Shown: positions 1 to 6,238 of the stretch, piece by piece
Numbering within the stretch: position 1 is the stretch's first letter
Layout of the letters: each line of letters opens with the position of its first letter
Origin: Deltaproteobacteria bacterium
GTDB lineage: Bacteria > Myxococcota > Myxococcia > SLRQ01
Direction of reading: 5' to 3'
DNA length: 12,681 nucleotides
Assembly: GCA_007128675.1 (NCBI GenBank)
Contig: SKWY01000098.1
Span: forward strand, 1 to 12,681
Notes under the pieces: generated by a model
Databases searched by the model: none
The model's input: only the letters and a program-made list of their open reading frames with translations
Told to the model about the DNA's origin: nothing
Position numbers and translations under genes: made by a program

Positions 1-257
1 AGGGCGACGCAAAAGAGAAGAGCTGTCCTAGAAGCGAGATCCAGGGGCAGGGTCATACCGAAGATCATCACCATGGCGGCGCTCACGGTGTGGATCTTCA
101 TGTTTCGCTGCGTGGCTACCGTTCTTACGACACCGAGCCCGGCGTTGCGAAACGAGTGGAGGAGCCCCCTTTTTCGGTTGGCGGGCCATTGACCCGGATC
201 ATCGGAGGCCGAGCTCTTTCTACCCACATCTCGAGCTTGAGAAGGCTTGGCGGCCAA
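1..257 (-). CDS. dgkA: Diacylglycerol/undecaprenol kinase family protein, N-terminal part (runs off left edge)
   Basis: Integral-membrane lipid kinase of the DgkA family, which phosphorylates diacylglycerol or undecaprenol with ATP at the inner membrane. About 85 codons are visible. After a polar N-terminal stretch of about 30 residues comes LLHSFRNAGLGVVRT, then ATQRNMKIHTVSAAMVMIFG, matching the family's amphipathic start (F-x-N-A-x-x-G ... T-x-x-N-x-x-I-H) and first membrane helix. The second helix begins at the window edge, so the catalytic Glu/Asn motif (NTAIE in relatives) is outside. I chose the TTG at 257 because AAGGAGG, lying inside the end of cysQ, sits 10 nt upstream; a GTG at 227 is the alternative but has no good ribosome site. 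It starts 2 bp after cysQ, so co-translation is likely. The family call is firm; the choice between diacylglycerol and undecaprenol as substrate cannot be made here. Confidence 0.8.
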   Translation of the reverse strand, partial: MAAKPSQARDVGRKSSASDDPGQWPANRKRGLLHSFRNAGLGVVRTVATQRNMKIHTVSAAMVMIFGMTLPLDLASRTALLFCVA

Positions 258-259
258 GG

Positions 260-1162
260 TCAGAGGCCCTCCTTGTCCGCTATGGAGGCGAGAGCATCCA
301 CGATCTCGAAATGGCACGTTCCATTGCTGGCCATCAGACCCGATCTATTCACGGGATCCCTCGCGTCGTATGGAATCGGCCGTCCTCGACAGTCGGTCAT
401 CAGGCCGCCGGCCCCGCGAATTAGGGCATCAGGCGCACAGGCATCCCAAAGACGTGTTCCGGAGGCTGGATGTAGGTAGAGATCCGCTTGGGCCGATGCG
501 ACCATCCCGAGCTTCACTCCAACGCTGCCGCTTCGAACCTCGTTGGTCACTCCCAGCTTCTTGGCCGCCTCGTCGACGGCCTCGGAGCGGTGGCTTCTGG
601 ACACGGCCATGGTCATTCTCGACGGCTCGGAGGTAGCGCTTACGCGAATGACCTCTGCTTCTCCATTCGGCAACACCTGTCGAAAGGCACCGATACCAGG
701 TCCTCCCCAGTAGAGAAGCCCTCTTGCAGGCAGCAAGACAATTCCCAAGACGGCAGTCTTTTCCTCGGCCAAGCCGACCATTACGGCAAACTCATCGATA
801 CCCTCTATGAACTCTCGTGTTCCGTCTATGGGGTCCACGCACCATCTTCGAGGAGAGACATGATGGGAAGATCGAAGCTTCGAGGAATCGTCGAATGAAG
901 GGCGGCTGGTCGCGTCCTGGTCCCCGATGGCCGAAGGGTGCGCGGCCCTGACTCCGGACTCCTCGGCCAGGATGACATCGTCGGGAAATGCGCTGGATAG
1001 GCCATCTACGAGAAATGCGTCGACCTCGCGATCGGCCACGGTGACCGGCTCTTCTCCTGCCTTGGTCTCCTTTGCCGCGCGCCCGTACCAATGCATCACT
1101 CGCTCGTTGGCCTCGAGCACCAGGCCAAGAGCTACCTCCAGCTCTCTTTGCAGGTCAGACAC
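260..1162 (-). CDS. cysQ: CysQ / inositol monophosphatase family phosphatase (3'(2'),5'-bisphosphate nucleotidase)
   Basis: 300-aa Mg2+-dependent, Li+-sensitive phosphatase family protein. CysQ enzymes hydrolyse 3'-phosphoadenosine 5'-phosphate left over from sulfate assimilation; other family members act on inositol phosphates. Visible motifs: EPVTVADREVD (38-48), LAEESG (65-70, metal-binding Glu), WCVDPIDGTREF (107-118, the D-P-I-D-G-T metal site) and SGTRLWDACAPDAL (234-247, the W-D metal ligand), so all catalytic elements are present. The DPIDGTREF form with E-F favours the CysQ branch. Oddity: residues 71-106 form a polar, low-complexity insert between the EESG and DPIDGT motifs that is longer than usual. 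The start is GTG, 3 bp after the stop of the DUF481 gene (TGA GTC GTG) with no clear ribosome site, suggesting translational coupling. dgkA follows 2 bp downstream. Confidence 0.88.
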   Translation of the reverse strand: MSDLQRELEVALGLVLEANERVMHWYGRAAKETKAGEEPVTVADREVDAFLVDGLSSAFPDDVILAEESGVRAAHPSAIGDQDATSRPSFDDSSKLRSSHHVSPRRWCVDPIDGTREFIEGIDEFAVMVGLAEEKTAVLGIVLLPARGLLYWGGPGIGAFRQVLPNGEAEVIRVSATSEPSRMTMAVSRSHRSEAVDEAAKKLGVTNEVRSGSVGVKLGMVASAQADLYLHPASGTRLWDACAPDALIRGAGGLMTDCRGRPIPYDARDPVNRSGLMASNGTCHFEIVDALASIADKEGL

Positions 1163-1165
1163 GAC

Positions 1166-1948
1166 TCAAAGCCTTATCGTGATTTGGCTGAGCAGCCGGG
1201 TATCCAGAGGCGCCACGTCCTCTGGAGGGCGACTCTGCATGGCTGCTATGAAGGCGAAATTCAGGGCCACAATCTCCGTAAGCGGTATCATTAGACCCGT
1301 TTCGGCCAGGAGCCTGAAGTCTCGTGGCACCATGACTCGGGGCTGGACATAGAAGGACTGCGTGAGCGACAGGGCATCACCGAGAGAGATACGCCCTATG
1401 ATGTAGCTGGATGCCCGAAGGAAGCTGCTCCTCTGGCCAGAGTCTTCCTGCAGCCCCTCGCTTATCTCTATGCGCTCGCCCATTAGTGCAAGGCCAAGGG
1501 CAAGAGAGCGAGGCTCCTCGTGTATGGGTACCCATCGTGGCCCGAGCCCGAGAAGCAAACGTACCCGGTACCTCCGCTGCGGATCGAACTCGTGCTGCGC
1601 GAAGCTTTCGATGGACCATCTGTTCGCGAACCAGTAGCGGTAGCGAATGTGCTCGAATGTGCGGCGTCCATCCTCGATGCTCTCACCAAGAGTCAGCTCG
1701 CCGCGCAGGCTGCCCATCAGCTGCTGCGCCCCCAACCCGTACTGAACGCTTGCCTGGCCGCCGAGCACGAGCAGGTCGATGTTGCCTGTACGCCAGTCCG
1801 CCGATGCGTCGAATGAGGCGCTGACCCCATCCTCTACGAGCTCGGAGAATCGAGTCTGTACGTTCACGATCTGAGCCCTGGCCATGGAGGGTGGACCCGC
1901 GAGTAGGACAAGGATGATGGCCAGAGCGCGGCGCGGTGAGGGGATCAT
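1166..1948 (-). CDS. DUF481 family outer-membrane beta-barrel protein
   Basis: 260-aa secreted protein. Residues 1-25 are a signal peptide (two Arg, a hydrophobic core, then A-R-A before Gln26). The rest consists of alternating polar/hydrophobic strands typical of an outer-membrane barrel: SASFDASADWRTGN, LLVLGGQASVQYG, then FEHIRYRYWFANRWSIESFA followed by QHEFDPQRRYRVRLLLGLGP. The W-x-x-E-x-F-A-Q-x-E-x-D signature followed by R-x-R-x-L-L-G-L-G-P-R matches the DUF481 (YdiY-like, putative salt-induced outer membrane) family. The protein ends in a strand with a hydrophobic/aromatic pattern (LLSQITIRL), as barrel proteins do. The ATG at 1948 has no obvious ribosome site but is the first Met before the signal peptide. 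First gene of a tight operon with cysQ and dgkA. No biochemical role is known for the family. Confidence 0.7.
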   Translation of the reverse strand: MIPSPRRALAIILVLLAGPPSMARAQIVNVQTRFSELVEDGVSASFDASADWRTGNIDLLVLGGQASVQYGLGAQQLMGSLRGELTLGESIEDGRRTFEHIRYRYWFANRWSIESFAQHEFDPQRRYRVRLLLGLGPRWVPIHEEPRSLALGLALMGERIEISEGLQEDSGQRSSFLRASSYIIGRISLGDALSLTQSFYVQPRVMVPRDFRLLAETGLMIPLTEIVALNFAFIAAMQSRPPEDVAPLDTRLLSQITIRL

Positions 1949-2051
1949 GAGGGCGTCTTGTGGTGGAGGTCGGGAAGATAGGCGGGAGCAAGCCCGAGAT
2001 TGGTTGGTCTCGCAACCTCTCTAGAGCTGACTCGAAAAACCCAGATTGGCC

Positions 2052-2079
2052 AGTATGCACATCGATTGTGAGGGCTCAA
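2052..2079 (-). promoter_or_regulatory. Weak sigma-70-like promoter candidate for the DUF481-cysQ-dgkA operon
   Basis: On the minus strand a TTGAGC (2079-2074) and a CATACT (2057-2052) are 16 bp apart, each matching four of six consensus positions. This would place the transcript start near 2045, about 97 nt upstream of the DUF481 start. It lies in the 215-bp gap after recX. Such matches occur by chance, so this is only a candidate. Confidence 0.22.
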
Positions 2080-2163
2080 GGGGGATCATTCGCTCGTGCA
2101 AGGTGAGGATGCGAATGGTGGTTTTCGGTCTTGAGCCTTCGGCGAAGAATCGTCGTCTATCGT

Positions 2164-2649
2164 CTAGATCTCCTCGTTTGCGAACACCCCACATGCCGCT
2201 CCCGCGGCACTGGTGGAGAATCCCCGGCGAACGAGGAAACGGGCAGCCTTGGTTCGGGCCTCATGGCTAGCGTCTGCAAGCTCGCCAAAGCGTTTCGACG
2301 CAACATTTCTTGCGAGTGTCTGCTCGCCGCCGGCCTCGCCCATGGCCTCGTCTAGTGCGGCGGTCGCCAACTCTTTGTCGATGCCGCTGGCGAAGAGCTT
2401 CGAAAGAATGCCCCGTGGACCAAGACCTCCTCGAACTAGGGAGGCGGCTTTCTCCTTCGCGAAGCGACGGTCATCAAGGAGGCCGGACCCGATTAGGCGG
2501 TCGATCTCGTCCTCTACGACTTCCGTTGAGAAGTCCTTGCGAGTGAGCCGAGAGCGCATCTCGGCGACCGAACGAGACCGATGCGTCAGGAGTCGAAGCG
2601 CGGTGGCATGGGCGCGCTCACGCTCGCTTTGCGAAGTTCGAGCCTCCAT
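2164..2649 (-). CDS. recX: Regulatory protein RecX
   Basis: 161-aa, all-helical protein of the usual RecX length. RecX binds within the RecA filament groove and caps or inhibits RecA in recombination and SOS induction. Visible features: ATALRLLTHRSRSVAEMRSR-L (the A-x-x-x-L-x-x-R-x-R-S-x-x-E-x-x-x-R-L signature of the first three-helix repeat), VVEDEIDRLIGSGLLDDRRF (V-x-x-x-I-x-x-L-x-x-x-G-x-L-D-D-x-x-F-A) and a second repeat with RGGLGPRGILSKLFASGIDK. The C-terminal repeat has FGELADASHEARTKAARFLV then RRGFS. The start is ATG; no strong ribosome site precedes it. In many bacteria recX follows recA, but no recA lies in this window: the next gene upstream is the DUF2378-like gene after 320 bp. 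The gene stands alone, 215 bp before the DUF481 operon. Confidence 0.88.
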   Translation of the reverse strand: MEARTSQSERERAHATALRLLTHRSRSVAEMRSRLTRKDFSTEVVEDEIDRLIGSGLLDDRRFAKEKAASLVRGGLGPRGILSKLFASGIDKELATAALDEAMGEAGGEQTLARNVASKRFGELADASHEARTKAARFLVRRGFSTSAAGAACGVFANEEI

Positions 2650-2893
2650 GACGCAGCGCTACCAGCATCGCCAGGATTAGTCCATGACCTTGAGGACCAG
2701 CGAGGCCTTATTGGTCATGGGAGTGATGACCGGGACCGGCACGAGAAGGTTCGAGAGGGTTCACCATAGTGGTCGATTCACCCTATTTATTCTTGGCTTC
2801 GGTATTTCCCGTTTCGAGCGATCCGGCAGCTTTGGCCCTTGCCGCCCTTCGTCTACGAGACGCCATGAGAGGGCAAGAGAGAATGGCATTTCT

Positions 2894-2920
2894 CGAGCCG
2901 GAGGGCTCGCTTGTCGAGCC
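2894..2920. repeat. Three-part alternating inverted repeat (two mutually exclusive hairpins)
   Basis: CGAGCC (2894-2899), GGCTCG (2904-2909) and CGAGCC (2915-2920) sit in a row. The central arm can pair with either neighbour: 6-bp stem with a 4-nt loop on the left, or 6-bp stem with a 5-nt loop on the right. It is within the 3' flank of the DUF2378-like gene. It could be transcript-end structure or a remnant of an intergenic repeat; function unknown. Confidence 0.5.
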
Positions 2921-2936
2921 TGACTGAACGCGCCGG

Positions 2937-2959
2937 GCCGTAGACCTTCCCTACGGCCT
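2937..2959 (-). terminator. Stem-loop just after the DUF2378-like gene, terminator-like without a U tract
   Basis: GGCCGTAG (2937-2944), 7-nt loop, CTACGGCC (2952-2959): a perfect 8-bp stem beginning 11 nt after the stop codon of the leftward gene at 2970. No T run follows on the minus strand, so it may protect the mRNA end or work with Rho rather than act as a classical intrinsic terminator. Confidence 0.45.
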
Positions 2960-2969
2960 CGTTCCAGGT

Positions 2970-3599
2970 TCATTCCCAAGAGATCTCCAGGATTGTCGTC
3001 CCTGGAGATTGTCTCTCACAGCTGCCGCTCACATGAGAAGCTCCTCCCATGCGAACGAGAGCGAACATGGAACCTAGAATCGCCTCCGCGTACCCGGGCT
3101 CGAGCACTGCCGGGTTGTCCTCGACGATGATGACAGCTCCTCTCTCATCGAGACGATCGAGTCTTACCTTGCCAGTGTCGAGAAAGCGCCGCCACGCTTT
3201 GGTTATGCAGGGCAAGAGCGCCTTGGGGCCCGTGTCCCTGTGCACCAGGCGCCGAAGGCGCAGGAAGTGGCGACTCTGCGATCGAAACGCAAGGTCGGTG
3301 CATCCCTCGGGGCCCAACCTGCGGGATGTTGCCCACGCCAGCTCCACGAGCATCTGCTGTGGGTACCAAGAGGACTCCATGATGCCTTGAAGGCAACATA
3401 GACGGCTCTCTGGCGAGAGGTCGGCGAGGAGTCTTCCTAGCGCTCTCTCCCCATGGTCCGACTCATAAGTGTCGATGAGGGACCTGATGATAGAGCCCCT
3501 GACACGGCCATCGAAGCTCTCCGACACTTCAGTCACATCGGTCATCGAAGCGTCTTTTCCAATACTACGGGCACCTGCCAAGGACCTCGCTACATCCAT
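2970..3599 (-). CDS. DUF2378/TIGR02265-like conserved hypothetical protein
   Basis: 209-aa soluble protein with no signal peptide or membrane segment. The N-terminal half is helical with RVRGSIIRSLIDTYESDHGE, LLADLSPESRL, GIMESSWYPQQMLVEL. Then comes RDTGPKALLPCITKAWRRFL-DTG, a beta-rich stretch (VRLDRLDERGAVIIVEDNP), EPGYAEAILGSMFALVRMGG, and a final TTILEISWE. This order, a W-Y-P in the helical half, G-S near the start, and an ending strand with I-S-W, resembles a small-protein family described mainly from Myxococcales whose function is unknown; the overall plan recalls V4R/haem-NO-binding-like folds. I assign the family from memory, with moderate confidence. Start: the ATG at 3599 has AAGGGGGAG 6 nt upstream; the frame is open for another 22 codons but the earlier start lies in the structured leader and lacks a ribosome site. 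The leader carries a terminator-like structure. Confidence 0.6.
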   Translation of the reverse strand: MDVARSLAGARSIGKDASMTDVTEVSESFDGRVRGSIIRSLIDTYESDHGERALGRLLADLSPESRLCCLQGIMESSWYPQQMLVELAWATSRRLGPEGCTDLAFRSQSRHFLRLRRLVHRDTGPKALLPCITKAWRRFLDTGKVRLDRLDERGAVIIVEDNPAVLEPGYAEAILGSMFALVRMGGASHVSGSCERQSPGTTILEISWE

Positions 3600-3615
3600 T
3601 GCGTCACTCCCCCTT
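3592..3615 (-). promoter_or_regulatory. Strong ribosome binding site deciding the start of the DUF2378-like gene
   Basis: AAGGGGGAG lies 6 nt before the ATG at 3599 on the minus strand (sequence AAGGGGGAGTGACGCAATG). It is one of the strongest Shine-Dalgarno matches in the window and argues against the longer frame that begins at 3665. Confidence 0.65.
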
Positions 3616-3640
3616 GAATGCGATACGAGATGAATACCTG

Positions 3641-3659
3641 CGACCTCTAAAAAAGGTCG
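3641..3659 (-). promoter_or_regulatory. Competing hairpin in the leader of the DUF2378-like gene
   Basis: On the minus strand CGACCT (3659-3654), loop TTTTTAG, AGGTCG (3646-3641): a perfect 6-bp stem. It uses the same CGACC bases that form the 3' arm of the overlapping terminator (3649-3677), so the two structures cannot coexist. With the third hairpin (3662-3681) it could act as an antiterminator arrangement. Confidence 0.4.
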
Positions 3660-3677
3660 GGACACGGTCCTCCGACC
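3649..3677 (-). terminator. Intrinsic terminator (end of wbpA-wecB operon) or attenuator
   Basis: On the minus strand GGTCGG (3677-3672), 11-nt loop, CCGACC (3660-3655), followed immediately by six T (3654-3649). This is the form of a Rho-independent terminator. It lies 128 nt after the wecB stop and 50 nt before the start of the next leftward gene. It may simply end the dehydrogenase-epimerase operon. The short, weak stem and the overlapping alternatives on both sides also fit an attenuator. Confidence 0.5.
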
Positions 3678-3681
3678 GCGT
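3662..3681 (-). promoter_or_regulatory. Upstream alternative hairpin overlapping the terminator 5' arm
   Basis: On the minus strand ACGCGGTC (3681-3674), loop GGAG, GACCGTGT (3669-3662): an 8-bp stem with one G-U pair. Its left arm contains most of the GGTCGG needed by the terminator at 3649-3677, so forming this hairpin should disrupt the terminator. Confidence 0.4.
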
Positions 3682-3755
3682 AAGGCAAAACCTCAAGGAC
3701 TGCAGGGACACCTGACTCACGCAAGTCGCAATGACCGATACCGTCCCCCGACGGC

Positions 3756-3769
3756 GCATCCAAGGATGC
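3756..3769. repeat. Short inverted repeat in the wecB 3' flank
   Basis: GCATCC and GGATGC flank two A residues: a 6-bp stem 36 nt after the wecB stop. With only 2 nt between the arms the hairpin would open to about 5 bp. There is no U tract. It could be an operator or 3'-end structure; weak evidence. Confidence 0.25.
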
Positions 3770-3804
3770 TAACTCCGGGACGCTAAGTCTAGTGGGGCAG
3801 ATTG

Positions 3805-4914
3805 CTACCGGGACGAAAAACCTTCCACCTCGAGCCGGTCGAAAAGAAGGGCCACTCGCTCACTGGTCTGGCCATCCCATAAACTCGGAGGCTTGGCGCT
3901 CCTTGCCCCTCTTGCCAGGGAGGCTCTTGCCTCCTCGATTATTCTCGCGCAGTCGGTGCCGACCAGAACGTTGGTCCCTTCGGTCACGGTTATCGGGCGC
4001 TCCGTGTTTTCTCGAAGGGTCAGGCAGGGCACCCCTAGGGCGGTGGTCTCTTCTTGTATGCCTCCGCTATCGGTGAGCACCAGCCTGGCGCTCTCTTGAA
4101 GGGCCAAGAACTCCAAGTACCCCTGCGGCTTCAGCAATCGGAGTGAGGGGTGATTCTCGATGTGGCTCGACAAACCGAATGCCTCTATTTTTTGTACCGT
4201 TCTTGGGTGAGCGGGAAAGAGAACCGGCAGCTCCCGGGACAGGGTCGCCACCGCCTCCAAGAGCCCGCTGAAGACCTCCTGATTGTCGACATTCGATGGA
4301 CGGTGCAAGGTGAGCAGCGCGTAGCTTCCAGGCTCGACCCCTAGGTCAGTCAGGGCGCTTGTCGCCCTTGCTTTCTCGAGGTGCTGGAAAAGACTGTCGA
4401 TCATTGCGTTGCCGACCCTGTGGATGCAGTCATCCGGAGCGCCTTCCGCCCTTAGGTTCTCATCGGCGTCGGCGGATGGGGTCAAAAGAACGCTGCTTAT
4501 GCGGTCGGTCAAGATGCGGTTTATCTCCTCTGGCATCGACCAGTCATTGGAGCGAAGGCCGGCCTCGAGGTGAGCAACCTCTATGCCCAGCTTCACGGCG
4601 ACCAGCGCGCAGGCGATGGTGCTGTTCACATCGCCGGCGACGAGGATGGCGCGCGGCTTTTCCCGGAGAAGCACAGGCTCGAACTTCTCCATTATTCGCG
4701 CTGTTTGCACGGCGTGAGAGCCGCTGCCCACGCCGAGGTTCACTTTCGGCCTCGGCATCTTCAGATGTTCGAAGAATACCTGGGACATGCTCGCATCGTA
4801 GTGCTGACCCGTGTGTACGAGAGACGCCTTGTGTCCATGCCGCCGAAGGGCCTCGAGCACCGGCGCGACCTTCATGAAGTTCGGCCGCGCCCCGACTACG
4901 CACAGGATCTTCAC
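3805..4914 (-). CDS. wecB: UDP-N-acetylglucosamine 2-epimerase (non-hydrolysing)
   Basis: 369-aa cytoplasmic enzyme interconverting UDP-GlcNAc and UDP-ManNAc, usual length for the family. Visible motifs: GARPNFMKVAP (8-18), VHTGQHYD (33-40), AGDVNST (93-99, D95), HLEAGLRS (115-122, E117), MPEEINR (127-133, E130), LTLHRPSNVDN (201-211, H204) and SGGIQEETTALGVP (283-296, UDP-binding). D95, E117, E130 and H204 correspond to the catalytic residues known for E. coli WecB. The start is GTG, 1 bp after the TAG of the dehydrogenase gene (TAG A GTG) and without a ribosome site of its own, so translation is probably coupled. Paired with the dehydrogenase, it suggests synthesis of UDP-ManNAc and perhaps UDP-ManNAcA for a surface polysaccharide. 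A terminator-like element lies 128 nt downstream. Confidence 0.92.
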   Translation of the reverse strand: MKILCVVGARPNFMKVAPVLEALRRHGHKASLVHTGQHYDASMSQVFFEHLKMPRPKVNLGVGSGSHAVQTARIMEKFEPVLLREKPRAILVAGDVNSTIACALVAVKLGIEVAHLEAGLRSNDWSMPEEINRILTDRISSVLLTPSADADENLRAEGAPDDCIHRVGNAMIDSLFQHLEKARATSALTDLGVEPGSYALLTLHRPSNVDNQEVFSGLLEAVATLSRELPVLFPAHPRTVQKIEAFGLSSHIENHPSLRLLKPQGYLEFLALQESARLVLTDSGGIQEETTALGVPCLTLRENTERPITVTEGTNVLVGTDCARIIEEARASLARGARSAKPPSLWDGQTSERVALLFDRLEVEGFSSR

Positions 4915-4915
4915 T

Positions 4916-6238
4916 CTAGGCCGTCACGATCTTTATGGCTGGAGCATCGACATGACGCATCACGCCGCGGGTGTCGACGATCAGCGGCGCAAGGTTGGCC
5001 ACTCGCTGGTAGTCGACGTTACCGTGATCCGTGACGACAATCGCCACATCGCAGTCACGGAGTACATCGTCGGTCAGCTCGACGGAGGAGAGGTCGATGT
5101 CGTGCTTTCGCATGGGAGGGATCTTCTCTATGAACGGATCGTGATAGGTCACGTCCGCGCCTCGGTCCTGTAGCAGCTCGATGATCTTCATCGCCGGTGA
5201 CTCACGGACGTCGTCCACGTCTTTCTTGTAGGCCACGCCGAGGATCAGGACGTTTGCCTCTCGAAGAGGTTTGCCGAAACAGTTGAGGGCCTCTACGGTG
5301 CGCGTGAGGACGTACCTGGGCATGTAGGTGTTGATCTCCCCGGCAAGCTCGATGAAGCGAGTCGAGAGCTCGAACTCCCTGGCCTTCCACGTAAGGTAGA
5401 AGGGGTCGACGGGGATGCAGTGGCCGCCAAGACCAGGACCTGGGTGGAAGGGCATGAAGCCGAAGGGCTTCGTGGATGCCGCCTCGATCACTTCCCACAC
5501 GTCCACATCCATGCGGTCACAAAGCATCTTCAGCTCGTTGACCAAAGCTATGTTGACCGATCTGAAGACGTTCTCGAAGAGCTTGGTCATCTCGGCCACT
5601 CGCATGGAGGAGACGGGGACTACCTTGTCGAGGGCCATCTCGTAGAGACTGACAGCGGCTTTCTGGCATTCGTCGGTCAGCCCGCCAACGAGCTTTGGGA
5701 TGCGCTGTGTATCGAAGCTCGAGTTGCCGGGGTCCTCTCGTTCCGGGCTATAGGCCAAATGAAAATCCACGCCCGCCGTGAGCCCGCTTCCCGCCTCCAG
5801 GTGATGCCTTAGTAGCTCGTCGCTCGTGCCCGGATAGGTGGTGGACTCCAGCACGACGATCTGCCCTTCCCGCAGATGCGGAGCTATGGATCGAGCTGTG
5901 CCCTCGATGTAGATCATGTCGGGCTCGCGATGCTTCGTCAGCGGAGTCGGTACGCAAAGGAGTATTGCGTCGCATTCGGCCACCTTCGAGAAGCTCGATG
6001 TGGCGAGGAATATGTCCTTCTCGCAGAGCTTCGCGATTTGCTCGCTGGGTATATGCTTCAAGTAGCTTCTGCCGGCGTGGAGGTCGAGGATCTTCGAGTC
6101 ATCGACGTCGAATCCTATCACTCTGATGCCGGCGCGACCGAAGGTGAGCACCAGCGGCAGGCCAACGTAGCCCAGGCCGACCACGCCGACCACGGCTTCC
6201 CCCGCTTCTATACGGCTTTGCAGCTTGTTTGCCGTCAT
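4916..6238 (-). CDS. wbpA: UDP-N-acetyl-D-hexosamine 6-dehydrogenase (WbpA-like)
   Basis: 440-aa NAD-dependent enzyme that oxidises C6 of a UDP-HexNAc to the uronic acid in two steps. Domains: Rossmann fold with GLGYVG (21-26) and the acidic end of strand 2 (IGFDVDDSK); CVPTPLTKHREPDM (95-108) and LESTTYPGT (130-138); central domain with SPEREDPGN (164-172) and EMTKLFENVFRSVNIALVNE (216-235, K219); active-site Cys274 in GPGLGGHCIPVDPF; C-terminal UDP-binding domain with LGVAYKKDVDDVRESPA (333-349). The CVPTPL-x-K-x-R-E-P-D-M wording is that of WbpA/TviB (UDP-GlcNAc to UDP-GlcNAcA); with wecB next door, a WecC-like role on UDP-ManNAc is possible. Start: ATGATG at 6241/6238; GGGAG suits the second ATG (6 nt). 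The frame stays open to 6367, but that extension is not domain-like. Confidence 0.9.
   Translation of the reverse strand: MTANKLQSRIEAGEAVVGVVGLGYVGLPLVLTFGRAGIRVIGFDVDDSKILDLHAGRSYLKHIPSEQIAKLCEKDIFLATSSFSKVAECDAILLCVPTPLTKHREPDMIYIEGTARSIAPHLREGQIVVLESTTYPGTSDELLRHHLEAGSGLTAGVDFHLAYSPEREDPGNSSFDTQRIPKLVGGLTDECQKAAVSLYEMALDKVVPVSSMRVAEMTKLFENVFRSVNIALVNELKMLCDRMDVDVWEVIEAASTKPFGFMPFHPGPGLGGHCIPVDPFYLTWKAREFELSTRFIELAGEINTYMPRYVLTRTVEALNCFGKPLREANVLILGVAYKKDVDDVRESPAMKIIELLQDRGADVTYHDPFIEKIPPMRKHDIDLSSVELTDDVLRDCDVAIVVTDHGNVDYQRVANLAPLIVDTRGVMRHVDAPAIKIVTA

Larger units (their letters stand above)
2650..2969. other. 320-bp gene-free stretch with clustered inverted repeats
   Basis: Lies between recX and the DUF2378-like gene, both leftward. 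No reading frame here has a convincing start, ribosome site or family match. A 72-codon minus-strand frame (2761-2979) starts with TTG inside the upstream gene and is rich in scattered Arg/Pro, so I do not call it. The right half holds three inverted repeats (listed separately). The left half may contain the recX promoter; a relatively AT-rich patch (2770-2800) is the only visible hint. Confidence 0.6.

Noticed and set aside
2684..2760. Minus-strand short frame ending in TNKASLVLKVMD before recX
   Set aside because: Fewer than 30 codons, preceded by an in-frame stop, no ribosome site or start with support; chance or a remnant too short to judge.
2761..2979. 72-codon minus-strand frame after the DUF2378-like gene
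   Set aside because: TTG start inside the preceding gene, no ribosome site at the proper distance, Arg/Pro-rich composition, and it covers the clustered inverted repeats.
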